From: DATBSL01 sp963729875
GTDB lineage: Bacteria > Acidobacteriota > Vicinamibacteria > Fen-336
Assembly (NCBI GenBank): GCA_963729875.1
Contig: CAVSPR010000009.1
Span: forward strand, 248,001-312,000
Length of the DNA stretch: 64,000 nt
Reading direction: 5' to 3'
Below are positions 25,005 through 34,219 of this stretch, in pieces. A program made the translations under genes and the position numbers. Under the pieces are notes generated by a model that was given only the letters and a program-made list of their open reading frames with translations, did no database searches and was not told the origin of the DNA. Position 1 is the first letter of the stretch. Every line of letters begins with the position of its first letter.

Positions 25005-26121
25005 CGAGCAGGCTCCGGTAGAGGGCCTCGTAGCCGGCCACCATCCGGTCGACGGAGAAGTCGGCCAGGACCCGTCGCCGGGCGGCCTCGCCGAGGCGTC
25101 GCGCCTCGTCCGGGCGCTCGAGCAGGTGGAGAACGGCCGCGGCCAGGGCCTCCGGGTCGCGCGGCGGCACGAGCAGGCCGCTCACGCCCGCCTCGACCGC
25201 ATCGGGGTTGCCCCCCACCGCCGTCGCGACCACCGGCCGCGCCATGGCCATCGCCTCGAGGAGGGAGTTGGAGAGGCCCTCGGTATGGGACGGCACCACC
25301 ACGACGTCCAGGGCGGCCAGGACGGTGGCCACGTCCTCCCGGGCGCCGGTGAAGGCCACGCGGTCGCCGAGGCCGAGCGCGCGGGACCGCGTCTCGAGCT
25401 CGGGCCGCAGGACCCCGTCCCCGACCACGAGCAGCCGCGCCCGCGGGCGCTTTGCCACGATCCGCGCCATCGCCGCGAGCAGGTCGGCGTGGCCCTTGAC
25501 GAGGGAGAGGTGGGCGATCACACCGAGCGAGCGCTCGTCGTCGGCGAGGCCCAGGCGGCGGCGCGCCTCCGCGCGCGGCCGGAGGGCGGGGTCGAAGGCG
25601 GCGGCGTCGACGCCGTTCGGGACCGTGACGACCCTCTCCGCCGAGAGGCCGCGCTCCCGGCAGGCCTCGCGGGCGACCGCGGGGCAGACCGCGGTCACCC
25701 GCTCGACCCGGGGGTTGACCAGCCACTCCTCCACCAGCCGCAGGCGCCAGTTGCGCGAGAAGCCGGTGTCGCGGCGGGAGGTGACCACTGCCCTCACCCC
25801 GGCCAGGCGGGCGGCCAGGGTGCCGTAGAGGTTGGCGCTCACCAGGTAGGTGTGCACGATCGAGGCACCGCGGAGCGCGCGGACGAGGCGGGGCAGGGCC
25901 CGGAACGCGCGTGGCCCGTAGATCGACCCCATGCCGAGCACGTCCACCACGGTCCCGAGGGCGCGGATCCGCTCCGCCACCGGCCCACCCCGGATCAGGC
26001 AGAAGACGCGCGGCTCGAAGGCGCGGCGGTCGAGCCCGCGCAGCAGGTGAAGCAGGTGGACCTGCGCCCCCGCGAGGTGCAGCTTGTCGATCACGTAGGC
26101 GACGCGGACTGCCCCGGTCAT
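24997..26121 (-). CDS. Glycosyltransferase family 4 (GT-B)
   Basis: A 374-residue GT4 enzyme. The N-terminus (VRVAYVIDKLHLAGAQVH) carries the GAQ acceptor loop. The donor-binding half has VAHLSLVKGH and VPSHTEGLSNSLLEAMAMA, the E-x7-E motif. It is a close relative in layout of the next gene in the operon and likely adds another residue of the EPS repeat. The start is ATG overlapping the upstream stop (ATGA); an 8-nt overlap joins it to the downstream gene. Confidence 0.87.
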   Translation of the reverse strand: MTGAVRVAYVIDKLHLAGAQVHLLHLLRGLDRRAFEPRVFCLIRGGPVAERIRALGTVVDVLGMGSIYGPRAFRALPRLVRALRGASIVHTYLVSANLYGTLAARLAGVRAVVTSRRDTGFSRNWRLRLVEEWLVNPRVERVTAVCPAVAREACRERGLSAERVVTVPNGVDAAAFDPALRPRAEARRRLGLADDERSLGVIAHLSLVKGHADLLAAMARIVAKRPRARLLVVGDGVLRPELETRSRALGLGDRVAFTGAREDVATVLAALDVVVVPSHTEGLSNSLLEAMAMARPVVATAVGGNPDAVEAGVSGLLVPPRDPEALAAAVLHLLERPDEARRLGEAARRRVLADFSVDRMVAGYEALYRSLLGG

Positions 26122-27371
26122 GGCGCACCCGTCTCGGGCGCCGCGGCGCCCACCCGCGAGCCCGCCGCGCGATCGATCCGCTCGAGGTAGCCCCGGACCG
26201 TGCGGCCGAGGTCGAACTGCTCGGCGACGAGCCGGTGCCCGGCCTCGGCCAGGCATTGCCGACGCGGGTCGTCGGCGGCGAGGCCGAGGAGGGCCTCGGC
26301 CAGTGAGGCCGGATCCCTGGCCGGCACCAGCAGGCCCGTCTCCCCGTCCCGGACCAGCTCCTCCACCGACCCGAATCGGGTGGTGATGACCGTGACGCGC
26401 GCGGCCAACGCCTCCACCAGCACGTTCGGAATGCCCCAGTGCCACTCGGACTGGGCCATCAGGACGAAGACCGCCGCGCGCCGATAGAGCGGGATGAGGT
26501 CGCTCTGCTCCAGCGGGCCGGTCAGGACCACCTGGCCCTGGAGACCGTGGCGGCGCACCTGCTCCTCCAGCGTCCCGCGGAGCGGCCCACCTCCTACGAT
26601 GGTGCATCGGAAGTCGAGGCCTCGCTCCTGCAGGACGCGCAGGGCCTCGATCAGGTAGGCGTGGCCCTTGTGCGGGAAGAGGGTGCCCACCGAGAGCAGC
26701 TCCAGGGGCCGGGTGGCCGGGCGGACGGGGGCGGCGAACTGCTCGAGCACGATGCCATGGTGGAGGACGGCGACCCGCTCCGGAGGCACGTCGGGGGCGA
26801 GGCGGAGGAGGAAATCGCGGTTCGCCTCCGTGCACGTCGCGACGAAGGCGGCGCGGCGGATCTTCTCCGCGAGGTGCGTGGTGTCGAGGTAGAGGTCGTG
26901 GGCGTGTCCGGCGAAGCTGAAGGGGATTCCGGTCAGGTCGGAGGCGACCATCGCGACCGACGCGGGGAAGGTCGCCCACCCGGCGTGGATGTGGGTGATG
27001 CCCTCGCGGGCGGCCCAGTCCGCCAGGAAGACGGCCTTGGGAAAGAACGCGAGGTTCCCGGCCAGGAACTTGGGGCTCCGCAGGTTGCCGACCAGCGTCC
27101 GCCCGAGCGCGCCGAAGTATGCGCGCGGGCGCCGGCGGAGGGCCCGGAACTGCGCGGCCCACACGCGCCCGGACAGCAGGTAGTGGGGCGAGAGATGGCG
27201 CTCGAGCAGGGGCTTCGCCGCGTCGTGCACCAGCACGTCTCCCGGGGGTCGCAGGGAGAGCACGTAGAGGTCCACTTGCTCCGCCAGGGCGGCGAGCTCG
27301 CGCAGGATGAACACCTCGTCGTAGAGGGGGAACTTCGACAGGACCACCACGACCCGGGCCCGTGCGCTCAC
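26118..27371 (-). CDS. Glycosyltransferase family 4 (GT-B), colanic-acid type
   Basis: A 417-residue GT4 enzyme. It opens with ARVVVVLSKFPLYDEVF (residues 4-20) typical of WcaL/colanic-acid-like transferases, then has HIHAGWATFPA, GHAHDLY, and the donor segment LLSVGTLFPHKGH with VLVEALAAR. The GTG at 27371 overlaps the upstream stop (GTGA), which decides the start against a longer frame that would add 86 residues of unrelated low-complexity sequence. It is part of the coupled run of EPS glycosyltransferases; sugar specificity unknown. Confidence 0.86.
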   Translation of the reverse strand: MSARARVVVVLSKFPLYDEVFILRELAALAEQVDLYVLSLRPPGDVLVHDAAKPLLERHLSPHYLLSGRVWAAQFRALRRRPRAYFGALGRTLVGNLRSPKFLAGNLAFFPKAVFLADWAAREGITHIHAGWATFPASVAMVASDLTGIPFSFAGHAHDLYLDTTHLAEKIRRAAFVATCTEANRDFLLRLAPDVPPERVAVLHHGIVLEQFAAPVRPATRPLELLSVGTLFPHKGHAYLIEALRVLQERGLDFRCTIVGGGPLRGTLEEQVRRHGLQGQVVLTGPLEQSDLIPLYRRAAVFVLMAQSEWHWGIPNVLVEALAARVTVITTRFGSVEELVRDGETGLLVPARDPASLAEALLGLAADDPRRQCLAEAGHRLVAEQFDLGRTVRGYLERIDRAAGSRVGAAAPETGAP

Positions 27372-28528
27372 CGGCCCCCTCCTTTCCAGGCGGCGGCCGG
27401 GCCCCCGCGGAGGACCTCGACCAGGGCCGCCGCCGCCGCCGCGTTCAGCAGGAGGAAGGCGTAGGGCAGGGACAGCGCGCGGCCGGTCCATCCGCCACGC
27501 GCTCGCGGGCGGACCGCGCCCCCGAGAAGCCCGGCCAGGTAGAGGGCGAGCTGGAGGCCCAGGGCCGTCCGCCCGAAGGCGCCGCCGGTCGCGAGCACGG
27601 CGCTCGAGGCGAGGAGCGCCATGAGGCACCAGGGCACGGCCAGCCGCGCCAGCTTGTGGGACACGAGCTGCCAGAGGAGGCGGTTGCGCCTCGGATCGAG
27701 AAGGGCGGGCCGCAGCCGGACGAGCTGGTAGTTTCCGGCCAGCGTGCGGACCTTGCGCCGGTACTCGCGGGCGGGGTCGGCGGGGATGGTGTCCCAGGCC
27801 GTCGCCCCGGGCTCGAAGACGACCCGGTGACCCGCCATCACCACCTCCATCGGCACCGCGACGTCGTCGAGGACGGTCCGCTCGTCCAGCGGGCGGAACA
27901 GCTCCTTGCGCAGGGCATAGAGAGCCCCGGTCACACCCACCGTGGAGTCGAGGCGGCTCTCCGCGCGGCGCAGGCGCTTCTCGAGGCTCCAGTAGACCGC
28001 CACCCCTGCGCCGGGGGAAGGGGCGGAGGGCGGCCGGAGGTGCAGCTCCCCGCTCACCGCCCCCACCGTGGGATCGGCGAGGCAGCCGACCAGCTGCCGC
28101 GCGGCGTCCGCTGCGAGGTGCTGGCGGGCGTCAGTGAGGAGCAGGACCTCGCCGCGGGCCCGGGGGACGGCCTCGTTGATCGCGGCCGCCTTGCCGCGGG
28201 CCGGCCGCACGCTCAGCAGGCGGACGCCGCGGTCGCGGAACCCTTCCGCGATGGCCTCGGTCCGATCCGTGGAGCCGTCCGACACCACGAGGATCTCGCG
28301 CCTTTCCGGGGGGTAGTCGAGGGCCAGGCAGTTCCGCAGCTTCTCCTCCAGACAGGCCTCTTCGTCGCGCGCGACGAGGATCACGGTCAGCTCCGGTGTG
28401 ATCGCGGCCTTGCGCACGGGGGGGGCGGGACGGAGCCAGGCGGCGAGGGTGACCAGCGCGGGGTAGCCGAGGTAGGCGTAGACGACGGTCGCCAGCGCGA
28501 TCGCGAAGACGAGCCCAGCCGCGCTCAT
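27368..28528 (-). CDS. Membrane glycosyltransferase family 2
   Basis: A 386-residue inner-membrane GT2 enzyme. An N-terminal transmembrane helix (LVFAIALATVVYAYLGYPAL) precedes the GT-A domain with LVARDEEA, VVSDGSTDRT and TDAR (DxD-type metal site), then a TGALYALRKELF acceptor segment. Two or more C-terminal helices follow (about residues 290-380). The architecture is that of BcsA/IcaA-like processive or membrane-bound transferases. ATG at 28528 overlaps the deacetylase stop by 4 nt, which fits a role in making a sugar chain that the deacetylases then modify. Confidence 0.87.
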   Translation of the reverse strand: MSAAGLVFAIALATVVYAYLGYPALVTLAAWLRPAPPVRKAAITPELTVILVARDEEACLEEKLRNCLALDYPPERREILVVSDGSTDRTEAIAEGFRDRGVRLLSVRPARGKAAAINEAVPRARGEVLLLTDARQHLAADAARQLVGCLADPTVGAVSGELHLRPPSAPSPGAGVAVYWSLEKRLRRAESRLDSTVGVTGALYALRKELFRPLDERTVLDDVAVPMEVVMAGHRVVFEPGATAWDTIPADPAREYRRKVRTLAGNYQLVRLRPALLDPRRNRLLWQLVSHKLARLAVPWCLMALLASSAVLATGGAFGRTALGLQLALYLAGLLGGAVRPRARGGWTGRALSLPYAFLLLNAAAAAALVEVLRGGPAAAWKGGGR

Positions 28529-29316
28529 TCGCGCCCCCCGTCGCCGCGCCGGCGCGCCGCCCGCCGTGCCCAATGGACGTAGGCTCCGGATCCGATCGCG
28601 GTCCGCAGCGCCTGCAGGGCCCGGTAGCGCAGCGCCTGGGCCAAACGAAAGCCGAACCTCTGCTCCACCGCCGCGCAAAAGCCTTCCATCCCGTGACGCC
28701 GGCGGACGGCGTGACGGGGAACAGGGAGGGGCAAGGGACCCCGCGCCACCCGCCCCGGCCGCGAGCCGAGGACGAGGCGGTAGCCGAGGCGACAGGCAGC
28801 CTCGAGGGCGGCGCGGCCGCCCGTTCCGCCCGGGAGCGAGAGAGCGTCGATCTCCGCCCCGAGCCTCTCCTCGAGGAGGCGTCGGGACAGCTCGAGCTGT
28901 CGCTCGATCTCGCCCGGGGCCAGGCTGTCAAGGAGGGTGTGATCGAGGCCGTGCGACCCGATCCGCATGCCCGCGGCCGCCAGCCGCTCGACCTGGGGCC
29001 AGCCGAGCCGTCCCCTCTCCCCGACGGTCGCGGGGTTGAGGAAGAAAGCGGCCGGGAAGCGCAGCTCGAGAAGGTGCGGCAGCGCGACGGCCACGTCCGT
29101 GTCGCAGCCGTCGTCGAACGTGAGGACGACGGAGCCGTCCTCGAAATCGCCCGCGGCGAGACGGGCCAGGGAGACGACGGGTCGGCCCTCGGAGACGAGC
29201 CGGCGCATCTGCTGCTCGAAGAGCCCGGTTGGGAGGGCGAAGTCTCCCTCGTCCGGCCGCGCGTCGTCCAGGGAAACGCGGTGGTACATGAGCACGACCG
29301 CGTGGGCACCGCTCAT
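28525..29316 (-). CDS. NodB-type polysaccharide deacetylase
   Basis: A 263-residue carbohydrate esterase 4 (NodB) protein without an obvious signal peptide. It starts VVLMYHRV, has metal motif 1 TFDDG and motif 2 GSHGLDH, and a weaker motif 3 (LPGGTGG). It would remove N-acetyl groups from hexosamine residues. It is one of three NodB-fold proteins in the operon, directly upstream of the GT2 gene and coupled to both neighbours by 4-nt overlaps. Its C-terminus is Arg-rich (WARRAARRRG). Confidence 0.85.
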   Translation of the reverse strand: MSGAHAVVLMYHRVSLDDARPDEGDFALPTGLFEQQMRRLVSEGRPVVSLARLAAGDFEDGSVVLTFDDGCDTDVAVALPHLLELRFPAAFFLNPATVGERGRLGWPQVERLAAAGMRIGSHGLDHTLLDSLAPGEIERQLELSRRLLEERLGAEIDALSLPGGTGGRAALEAACRLGYRLVLGSRPGRVARGPLPLPVPRHAVRRRHGMEGFCAAVEQRFGFRLAQALRYRALQALRTAIGSGAYVHWARRAARRRGDGGRE

Positions 29317-30146
29317 TCGTGCCTCCCGCCGCGGCGCCTCAGGCGCTGCACTAGCCGGTGCCACGCGTCGAAGCCGCCGCGGAGCTTCAGGCTGAAGTCG
29401 GCGAGGTCGTCGTCACCCGAGACCTCGGTCCGGCGGAGGGCGAGAAGCGGGGTCCCGGGCGGGTTGCATCCAGGGTACACGGTGCAGGCGGCCTCGAAGC
29501 CCCGGGCGGCCACGATCTCCCGCACCGCCGGGCTCTCGCTTCCGCGGGGATAGCAGAACAGGCGCGGGCGCTGGCCGGTGTGCTTCGCGATGTCGAGGGC
29601 GCAGCCCTCCACCTCGGCCTCGGCTTCGGCGGCGGGCAGCGACGCGAGCTCCCGGTGGTGCCGGCCGTGCCCGCCGATCTCGTGCCCGCGCGCCCGCATC
29701 TCGCCCAGCTGCGCCCAGTCGAGCATGCGGTCGTCCCCGCGGCACTCCCGGTAGCGTTCGATGGTCCGGGGAGTGCCGAGGAACCCGGTGGCCACGAAGA
29801 CGGTCGCCTTCAGGCCGAGCCGCTCGAGGATGGGCAGGGCCACACGTAAGTTGTCCTCGTAGCCGTCGTCGAAGGTGAGGGCGAGGGCGCCCGGCGGCCC
29901 GGGCTCCCGTCCGCGCACGAAAGGGAGAGCCTCCGCCAGGGAGAGGACGGGTCGGCCCCGCGAGAGGATCTCTTCCATCTGCTCACGGAAGGCCGTGGGG
30001 TGCACGCTCAGCCGGTCGCCGGGATGACGATCGTTGACGCGGTGGTAGGTCAGGATGCGCAGGCCCCGCGCGGGGCTGGCCGGCAGCAGGGCGGACAGCG
30101 CCCGGGCGACCGCCCGCCGCGCCCGTGCCTGCAGGCGCGACCTCAA
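29313..30146 (-). CDS. NodB-type polysaccharide deacetylase
   Basis: A 277-residue CE4 deacetylase. Motifs: ILTYHRV, TFDDGYEDN (motif 1), GGHGRHH (motif 2, His-x3-His) and FCYPRG (motif 3). All metal ligands appear present, so it is probably active on an N-acetylated sugar of the EPS. The start is TTG at 30146 within TTGA, overlapping the flippase stop; this overlap decides the start. The N-terminus is basic with a short hydrophobic stretch (ALSALLPASPARG), possibly membrane-associated. Confidence 0.87.
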   Translation of the reverse strand: MRSRLQARARRAVARALSALLPASPARGLRILTYHRVNDRHPGDRLSVHPTAFREQMEEILSRGRPVLSLAEALPFVRGREPGPPGALALTFDDGYEDNLRVALPILERLGLKATVFVATGFLGTPRTIERYRECRGDDRMLDWAQLGEMRARGHEIGGHGRHHRELASLPAAEAEAEVEGCALDIAKHTGQRPRLFCYPRGSESPAVREIVAARGFEAACTVYPGCNPPGTPLLALRRTEVSGDDDLADFSLKLRGGFDAWHRLVQRLRRRGGRHE

Positions 30147-31705
30147 GGCGCGGCCTCCGGGACCGGGCCCGGCCGATGCCTAGGAGCCCTGCGCGCCGCC
30201 GCGAGCAGCTCCCGCAGCTCGTTCCGGCAGAACACCCAGAGGCCGCCCCCGTAGGCGAGCGTCCCCATCGCGGCGAGGAGGAGCAGGGACAGGGCCGCGG
30301 CCCACAGCGGGATGTGGACGCGCCGCGCCCTCGCCAGCAGCGGGTACATCACCCCCAGCATCACCCCCACCGCGAGCAGGGCGCGGAGCCAGGCGGAGAG
30401 GGTCGCCCGGAGGTCCGCCGTGCCCAGAGTGCGCCGCAGGAGCAGGACGAGCACGGCGAGCTTGACGTAGAGCGCGAGGGTCGTCGCGAGCGCGACCCCC
30501 CGGTAGTCGAGCAACGGCACCAGGAGGCTGCACAGCGCGAGGTTGGCGCCGATCCTCACGAACCCGGCCCGGGTGGGGGTCACCGTGTCGTTGCGCGCGT
30601 GGAAGACGGAGCCGAGGAACGCGTTCAGGGCCAGGGCGAAGGTTCCCGGCGCGAAGATCTGGAGCGCGATCACGGTCCGGTCCGTGGAGGCCTCGTCGAA
30701 GTGCCCGTGCTCGAAGAGCGTCCACACGACGACGCGGGAGAACAGCCAGATGCCGGCGGACAGGGGCATGAAGACGAAGGCCAGGGCGACCATGCCGCGT
30801 CGGAGGCTGGCCCGGAGGTCCGGTTCGGCCGAGCGTGCGAACTTCAAGGAGAGGAAGGGGAAGAGCGTCGTGGTGAGCGCCCCGGACACGAGGGTGGGCA
30901 CGGCCTCGGCGATGCTGTGCGCGTACTGCAGGGCGGAGACCGCACCGGGGGCCAGCAGCGATGCGAACCCCCGGACCACCACGAGGTTCGCCTTCTCGCC
31001 GAGGGCCCCGAGGTACACCGGCAGGGTGAGCCCGATCGTGCGCCGCACCGGCGCGCTCGCGAGGTCCAGCCGCGCGTGGAGGCGTCGGCGGTGCCGAAGG
31101 AGGCCGGCCGCGACCACCGCCAGCTGGGCGAAGCCCCCGCAGATCTGGGCCCCGGCCAGGGCCTCGATGCCGAAGCCCCGGAAGGCGACCAGGTAGGCGA
31201 TCGAGACCAGCTGGAACGCCGCCTCGGAGAAGGCGGCCGCCGCGAAGCGCCGATCCGCGTGCAGGGCGACCGTGAAGAGGCGGGCGAGGCCCGTGGCCGC
31301 GGCCATGAGCAGGAGCTGGCGGGTCAGGCCGACGGTCTGGGCGCGGCGGGTGGCGTCCAGTCCCGGAGCCATCAGGCCGGTGAGGGACGGGCTCAGCAGC
31401 AGGACCACCGTGAGGGCCCCGGCCAGCACCAGGAGCCAGTAGCCGAGCATGCGCCCGGCGGCCCGCCAGGCTTCCTCCTCGGAGCGCTCGCGCTCGGAGG
31501 CGAAGACCGGGATGAAATTGAAGGCGCCGGTCTGGGCGACCTGCACCGCCATCTCCGGCAGGAGCACGGCTACCAGGTAGGCGTCCATGTCGCCGGAGGT
31601 GCCGAAGTAGGCGGCGGCCAGGATGCTCTTGACGAGGCCGAGGGTCCGCACCGTCACCGCGGAAGCGAGGACCATCGCCGCCGCTCCGACGACCCGTTTC
31701 CTCAT
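30143..31705 (-). CDS. MurJ/MviN-type lipid-linked oligosaccharide flippase
   Basis: A 520-residue polytopic membrane protein of the MOP superfamily with about 14 predicted helices. Family signs include the N-terminal VLASAVTVRTLGLVKSILAA helix and the AAYFGTSGDMDAYLVA loop seen in MurJ-like proteins. In this operon the most likely role is moving the undecaprenyl-linked EPS repeat unit across the inner membrane (Wzx function). I take ATG 31705, which overlaps the upstream stop, over an upstream start that adds 40 non-family residues. MurJ proper (lipid II) cannot be excluded by sequence alone. Confidence 0.85.
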   Translation of the reverse strand: MRKRVVGAAAMVLASAVTVRTLGLVKSILAAAYFGTSGDMDAYLVAVLLPEMAVQVAQTGAFNFIPVFASERERSEEEAWRAAGRMLGYWLLVLAGALTVVLLLSPSLTGLMAPGLDATRRAQTVGLTRQLLLMAAATGLARLFTVALHADRRFAAAAFSEAAFQLVSIAYLVAFRGFGIEALAGAQICGGFAQLAVVAAGLLRHRRRLHARLDLASAPVRRTIGLTLPVYLGALGEKANLVVVRGFASLLAPGAVSALQYAHSIAEAVPTLVSGALTTTLFPFLSLKFARSAEPDLRASLRRGMVALAFVFMPLSAGIWLFSRVVVWTLFEHGHFDEASTDRTVIALQIFAPGTFALALNAFLGSVFHARNDTVTPTRAGFVRIGANLALCSLLVPLLDYRGVALATTLALYVKLAVLVLLLRRTLGTADLRATLSAWLRALLAVGVMLGVMYPLLARARRVHIPLWAAALSLLLLAAMGTLAYGGGLWVFCRNELRELLAAARRAPRHRPGPVPEAAP

Positions 31706-32727
31706 TGGACGTCGGTCGTTCCCGCCGCGCCCCGGCCCGCCCGCCGGGCGAGGCCGAGGCCGCTGACCCGAGCGGCGAAGAGAGGGAGCGACGCCTCCGT
31801 GGTGTAGACGCGCGGAAGGTCCCACGCGTCGTGGACGGCCCGGACGAACCCATGGCGGCTGCTGAGCGCACAGCGCAGCCCCAGGGCCCGGAGGGTCTCG
31901 ATGGACCGGGGGTCGTAGTCACCCTCTTGGCCGTTCGGGTAGGCGAAGGTCCGGGGGCGCCGGCCGACGCGTGCCTCGATGAGCTCGACGGAGGCGGCGA
32001 CCTCGGACCCGACCTGCGCGTCGTCGAGCCGCGCCAGCATGTAGTGGTTGTGGGTGTGGGCGCCGAGAGCGATCGGGCCGCGCGAGAGACGGCGCACCTC
32101 GTCCCAGCCCAGCAGCCGGGGCGCGTAGGGGCGAGGGTTGAGCTGCTCCTCGGCCTCGGCGAGGGCCTGCGCGATCGCGCCCGGCCCCAGCTGCTTCAGG
32201 ACAGGGAGGAGCCGGGCGCACGCGTCGAGCCGGGCCTCGCGGGTTTCCGTGGACAGCGAGGGGAGCCCGAGCGCGGGGAGGGACAGCGTCGGGCCCCGCG
32301 CCTGCTGGAGCATCCCCCGTGCGCGGTCGCTCCAGACCGGCTGCGCGGTCTCCGGTGGGCCGGTGCAGAGGAAGAGGGTGGCCGGGAGGCCCAGCCGCTC
32401 GAGGGTGGGCAGAACGACGTCGTGCGTGTCGGGATACCCGTCGTCGATGGTGATCACGACCCGAGGGGGCCCGGGCGCGCCCTCCTCCAGCCAGTCGAGG
32501 ACGCTCTCCAGGGGCTCCACGCGGTAGTGGCGGGCGACGTGCTCGAGCTGGGCGACGAAGTGCTCGAGGGGCAGCGCGGGGAAGAAGGGGTCGCCCTCGT
32601 CGTTCACTCGGTGGTAGAGCAGGATCACCGCGCGTCCCCGCTCCCGGCTGGCGCGGTGTAGCGAGAGCAGGCCCGAGTGCAGCAGGCCCCAGGCCAGGAA
32701 ACGCTTGAGGGGCGGGGCCATCCTCAT
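31702..32727 (-). CDS. NodB-type polysaccharide deacetylase
   Basis: A 341-residue CE4 protein, larger than the other two because of an insert between motif 1 (TIDDGYPDT) and motif 2 (GAHTHNH). Motif 3 is FAYPNGQ. It begins near ILLYHRVND after a short hydrophobic N-terminus (FLAWGLLHSGLLSL). ATG at 32727 overlaps the polymerase stop by 4 nt. The insert includes PVWSDRARGML, similar to longer XrtA-type deacetylases. Likely an active deacetylase on EPS sugars. Confidence 0.85.
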   Translation of the reverse strand: MRMAPPLKRFLAWGLLHSGLLSLHRASRERGRAVILLYHRVNDEGDPFFPALPLEHFVAQLEHVARHYRVEPLESVLDWLEEGAPGPPRVVITIDDGYPDTHDVVLPTLERLGLPATLFLCTGPPETAQPVWSDRARGMLQQARGPTLSLPALGLPSLSTETREARLDACARLLPVLKQLGPGAIAQALAEAEEQLNPRPYAPRLLGWDEVRRLSRGPIALGAHTHNHYMLARLDDAQVGSEVAASVELIEARVGRRPRTFAYPNGQEGDYDPRSIETLRALGLRCALSSRHGFVRAVHDAWDLPRVYTTEASLPLFAARVSGLGLARRAGRGAAGTTDVQ

Positions 32728-34139
32728 GCCCGTTGCCTCCGGAGGCGGCGGGGCTCGGGCAGGCGCCGCACCACGGCCACGAGGGCGGCCAGGATCCAGA
32801 AGTAGGAGATCAGCGACTCGTCCGAGAAGCGGGACCCGAGCATACAGCTCACGATCAGGCCGACCCAGCTCCCCAGGAAGGCGAGGGCGACGGTGCGATC
32901 GACCCGGTGGCGCCGGCGGAACCAGGCCCGGGTCGCGGCCAGGGCCAGGGCGAGCAGCAGCGTCAGGGCCGTGGCGAGCGCGGGAAGCCCCATCTCGGCC
33001 GCGATGAGGATGAACGCGTTGTGGGCGTCGTTCGGGTCCTCCTTGCTGAGCGTGACCTCCGTGTACTGTCCCACCACCGACGAGAACTGCCCGAGGCCGA
33101 CGCCGGTCAGGGGCCGCTCGCGGATCATGCGGAAGGCGGCTCTCCACAGGATCAGGCGGTAGGCACTGCTCCGGTCCAGCGACTGCTGCTCGCCCTCCAG
33201 CCCGACGCCTTCGGTGGTCTGGCCCAGCCGCTCGCGAATGCTCTCCGGGATGAGCGTGGGCTTCACCGCGACTGCCACGACCCCGCCGCCGGCTCCCGCG
33301 ACCAGCAGGAGCGGGTTGTGGAGCAGCACCACCAGCGACGCTCCCGAGGCGAGGGCGAGGTAGGCCGACCGCGAGAAAGTGAAGAGCATGGCGCGGGCGG
33401 CGGCGAGAAAGCCCCCCAGGTAGAACAGGCGCGTGGCGAGGCCTCGCTCCCGGAGCCCGAGGGCCAGGAGCACGATCCCGTAGTAGACGAGGAACGCCCC
33501 CATCTGGTTGGCCTGCTGCATCAGGCCCGGCACACGGGCGGCCTCGATGCTGCCGCGGTCGGAGCGCGACAACCCTTCGATCCAGGTGAGGACCGCCACC
33601 AGGACCGTCACGGTGGCCATCAGCCTCAGCACGGTGGCGAGCGCGACGCGATTGCGGACGAGCCCGAGCGCGACGAAGAAGACGAGGAAGGGAGCGAGCC
33701 ACCCGCGGTAGGTCTGGAGCAGCTCCCCGAGGCTGTCGACGCGCCCGAGCGACGGGAGCACGCCGAGCGACCCCACGACCACGTAGAGGCCGACCAGGGC
33801 CTCGAGCGCGCCCGGCTTGTGCCGTCGCCGGCTCCCCCGCCGGCTCGAGAGCCAGGCCACAGGGGCCAGGAGGAGGACGATGTTGCTCATGTTGGCGCCG
33901 GTGATGCCGGCCAGCGACAGCGGGTAGGCCTTGGCGAAGGGCAGGTACGCCACCGCCAGGAGCAGGAACCAGAGCGGGCGGGCGATGGCGGCGGCGACGA
34001 GGGCGGGGAAGAAGGCCAGGCTGAACGCCAGCATGAGCTTGCCGTCCTCGGACACGTCGATGACCCGCGCGGCGGCGAGGACGAGCGCGAAGAGGGTGGC
34101 GAGGGCCAGCCCCAGCCGAGCGTCCGCGGACGAGCCCAT
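32724..34139 (-). CDS. O-antigen ligase/polymerase-like membrane protein (Wzy/WaaL fold)
   Basis: A 471-residue protein with about ten hydrophobic helices and the large periplasmic loop typical of the O-antigen ligase family, including the conserved segment RPLTGVGLGQFSSVV followed by DPNDAHNAF. In EPS loci of this kind it polymerises repeat units in the periplasm. I use ATG 34139. An in-frame GTG at 34217 would leave only 2 nt to the upstream stop and fit the tight spacing of this operon, but it adds 26 Pro/Arg-rich residues, so I rank it second. Confidence 0.83.
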   Translation of the reverse strand: MGSSADARLGLALATLFALVLAAARVIDVSEDGKLMLAFSLAFFPALVAAAIARPLWFLLLAVAYLPFAKAYPLSLAGITGANMSNIVLLLAPVAWLSSRRGSRRRHKPGALEALVGLYVVVGSLGVLPSLGRVDSLGELLQTYRGWLAPFLVFFVALGLVRNRVALATVLRLMATVTVLVAVLTWIEGLSRSDRGSIEAARVPGLMQQANQMGAFLVYYGIVLLALGLRERGLATRLFYLGGFLAAARAMLFTFSRSAYLALASGASLVVLLHNPLLLVAGAGGGVVAVAVKPTLIPESIRERLGQTTEGVGLEGEQQSLDRSSAYRLILWRAAFRMIRERPLTGVGLGQFSSVVGQYTEVTLSKEDPNDAHNAFILIAAEMGLPALATALTLLLALALAATRAWFRRRHRVDRTVALAFLGSWVGLIVSCMLGSRFSDESLISYFWILAALVAVVRRLPEPRRLRRQRA

Positions 34140-34219
34140 GCCCGCACCGCGCCTCGGAACCCGGGGCGTCGCCCCGGGCACCGGGCTTCGCGGCCGTTCG
34201 GGGCCGGTGGAGGCCACGC

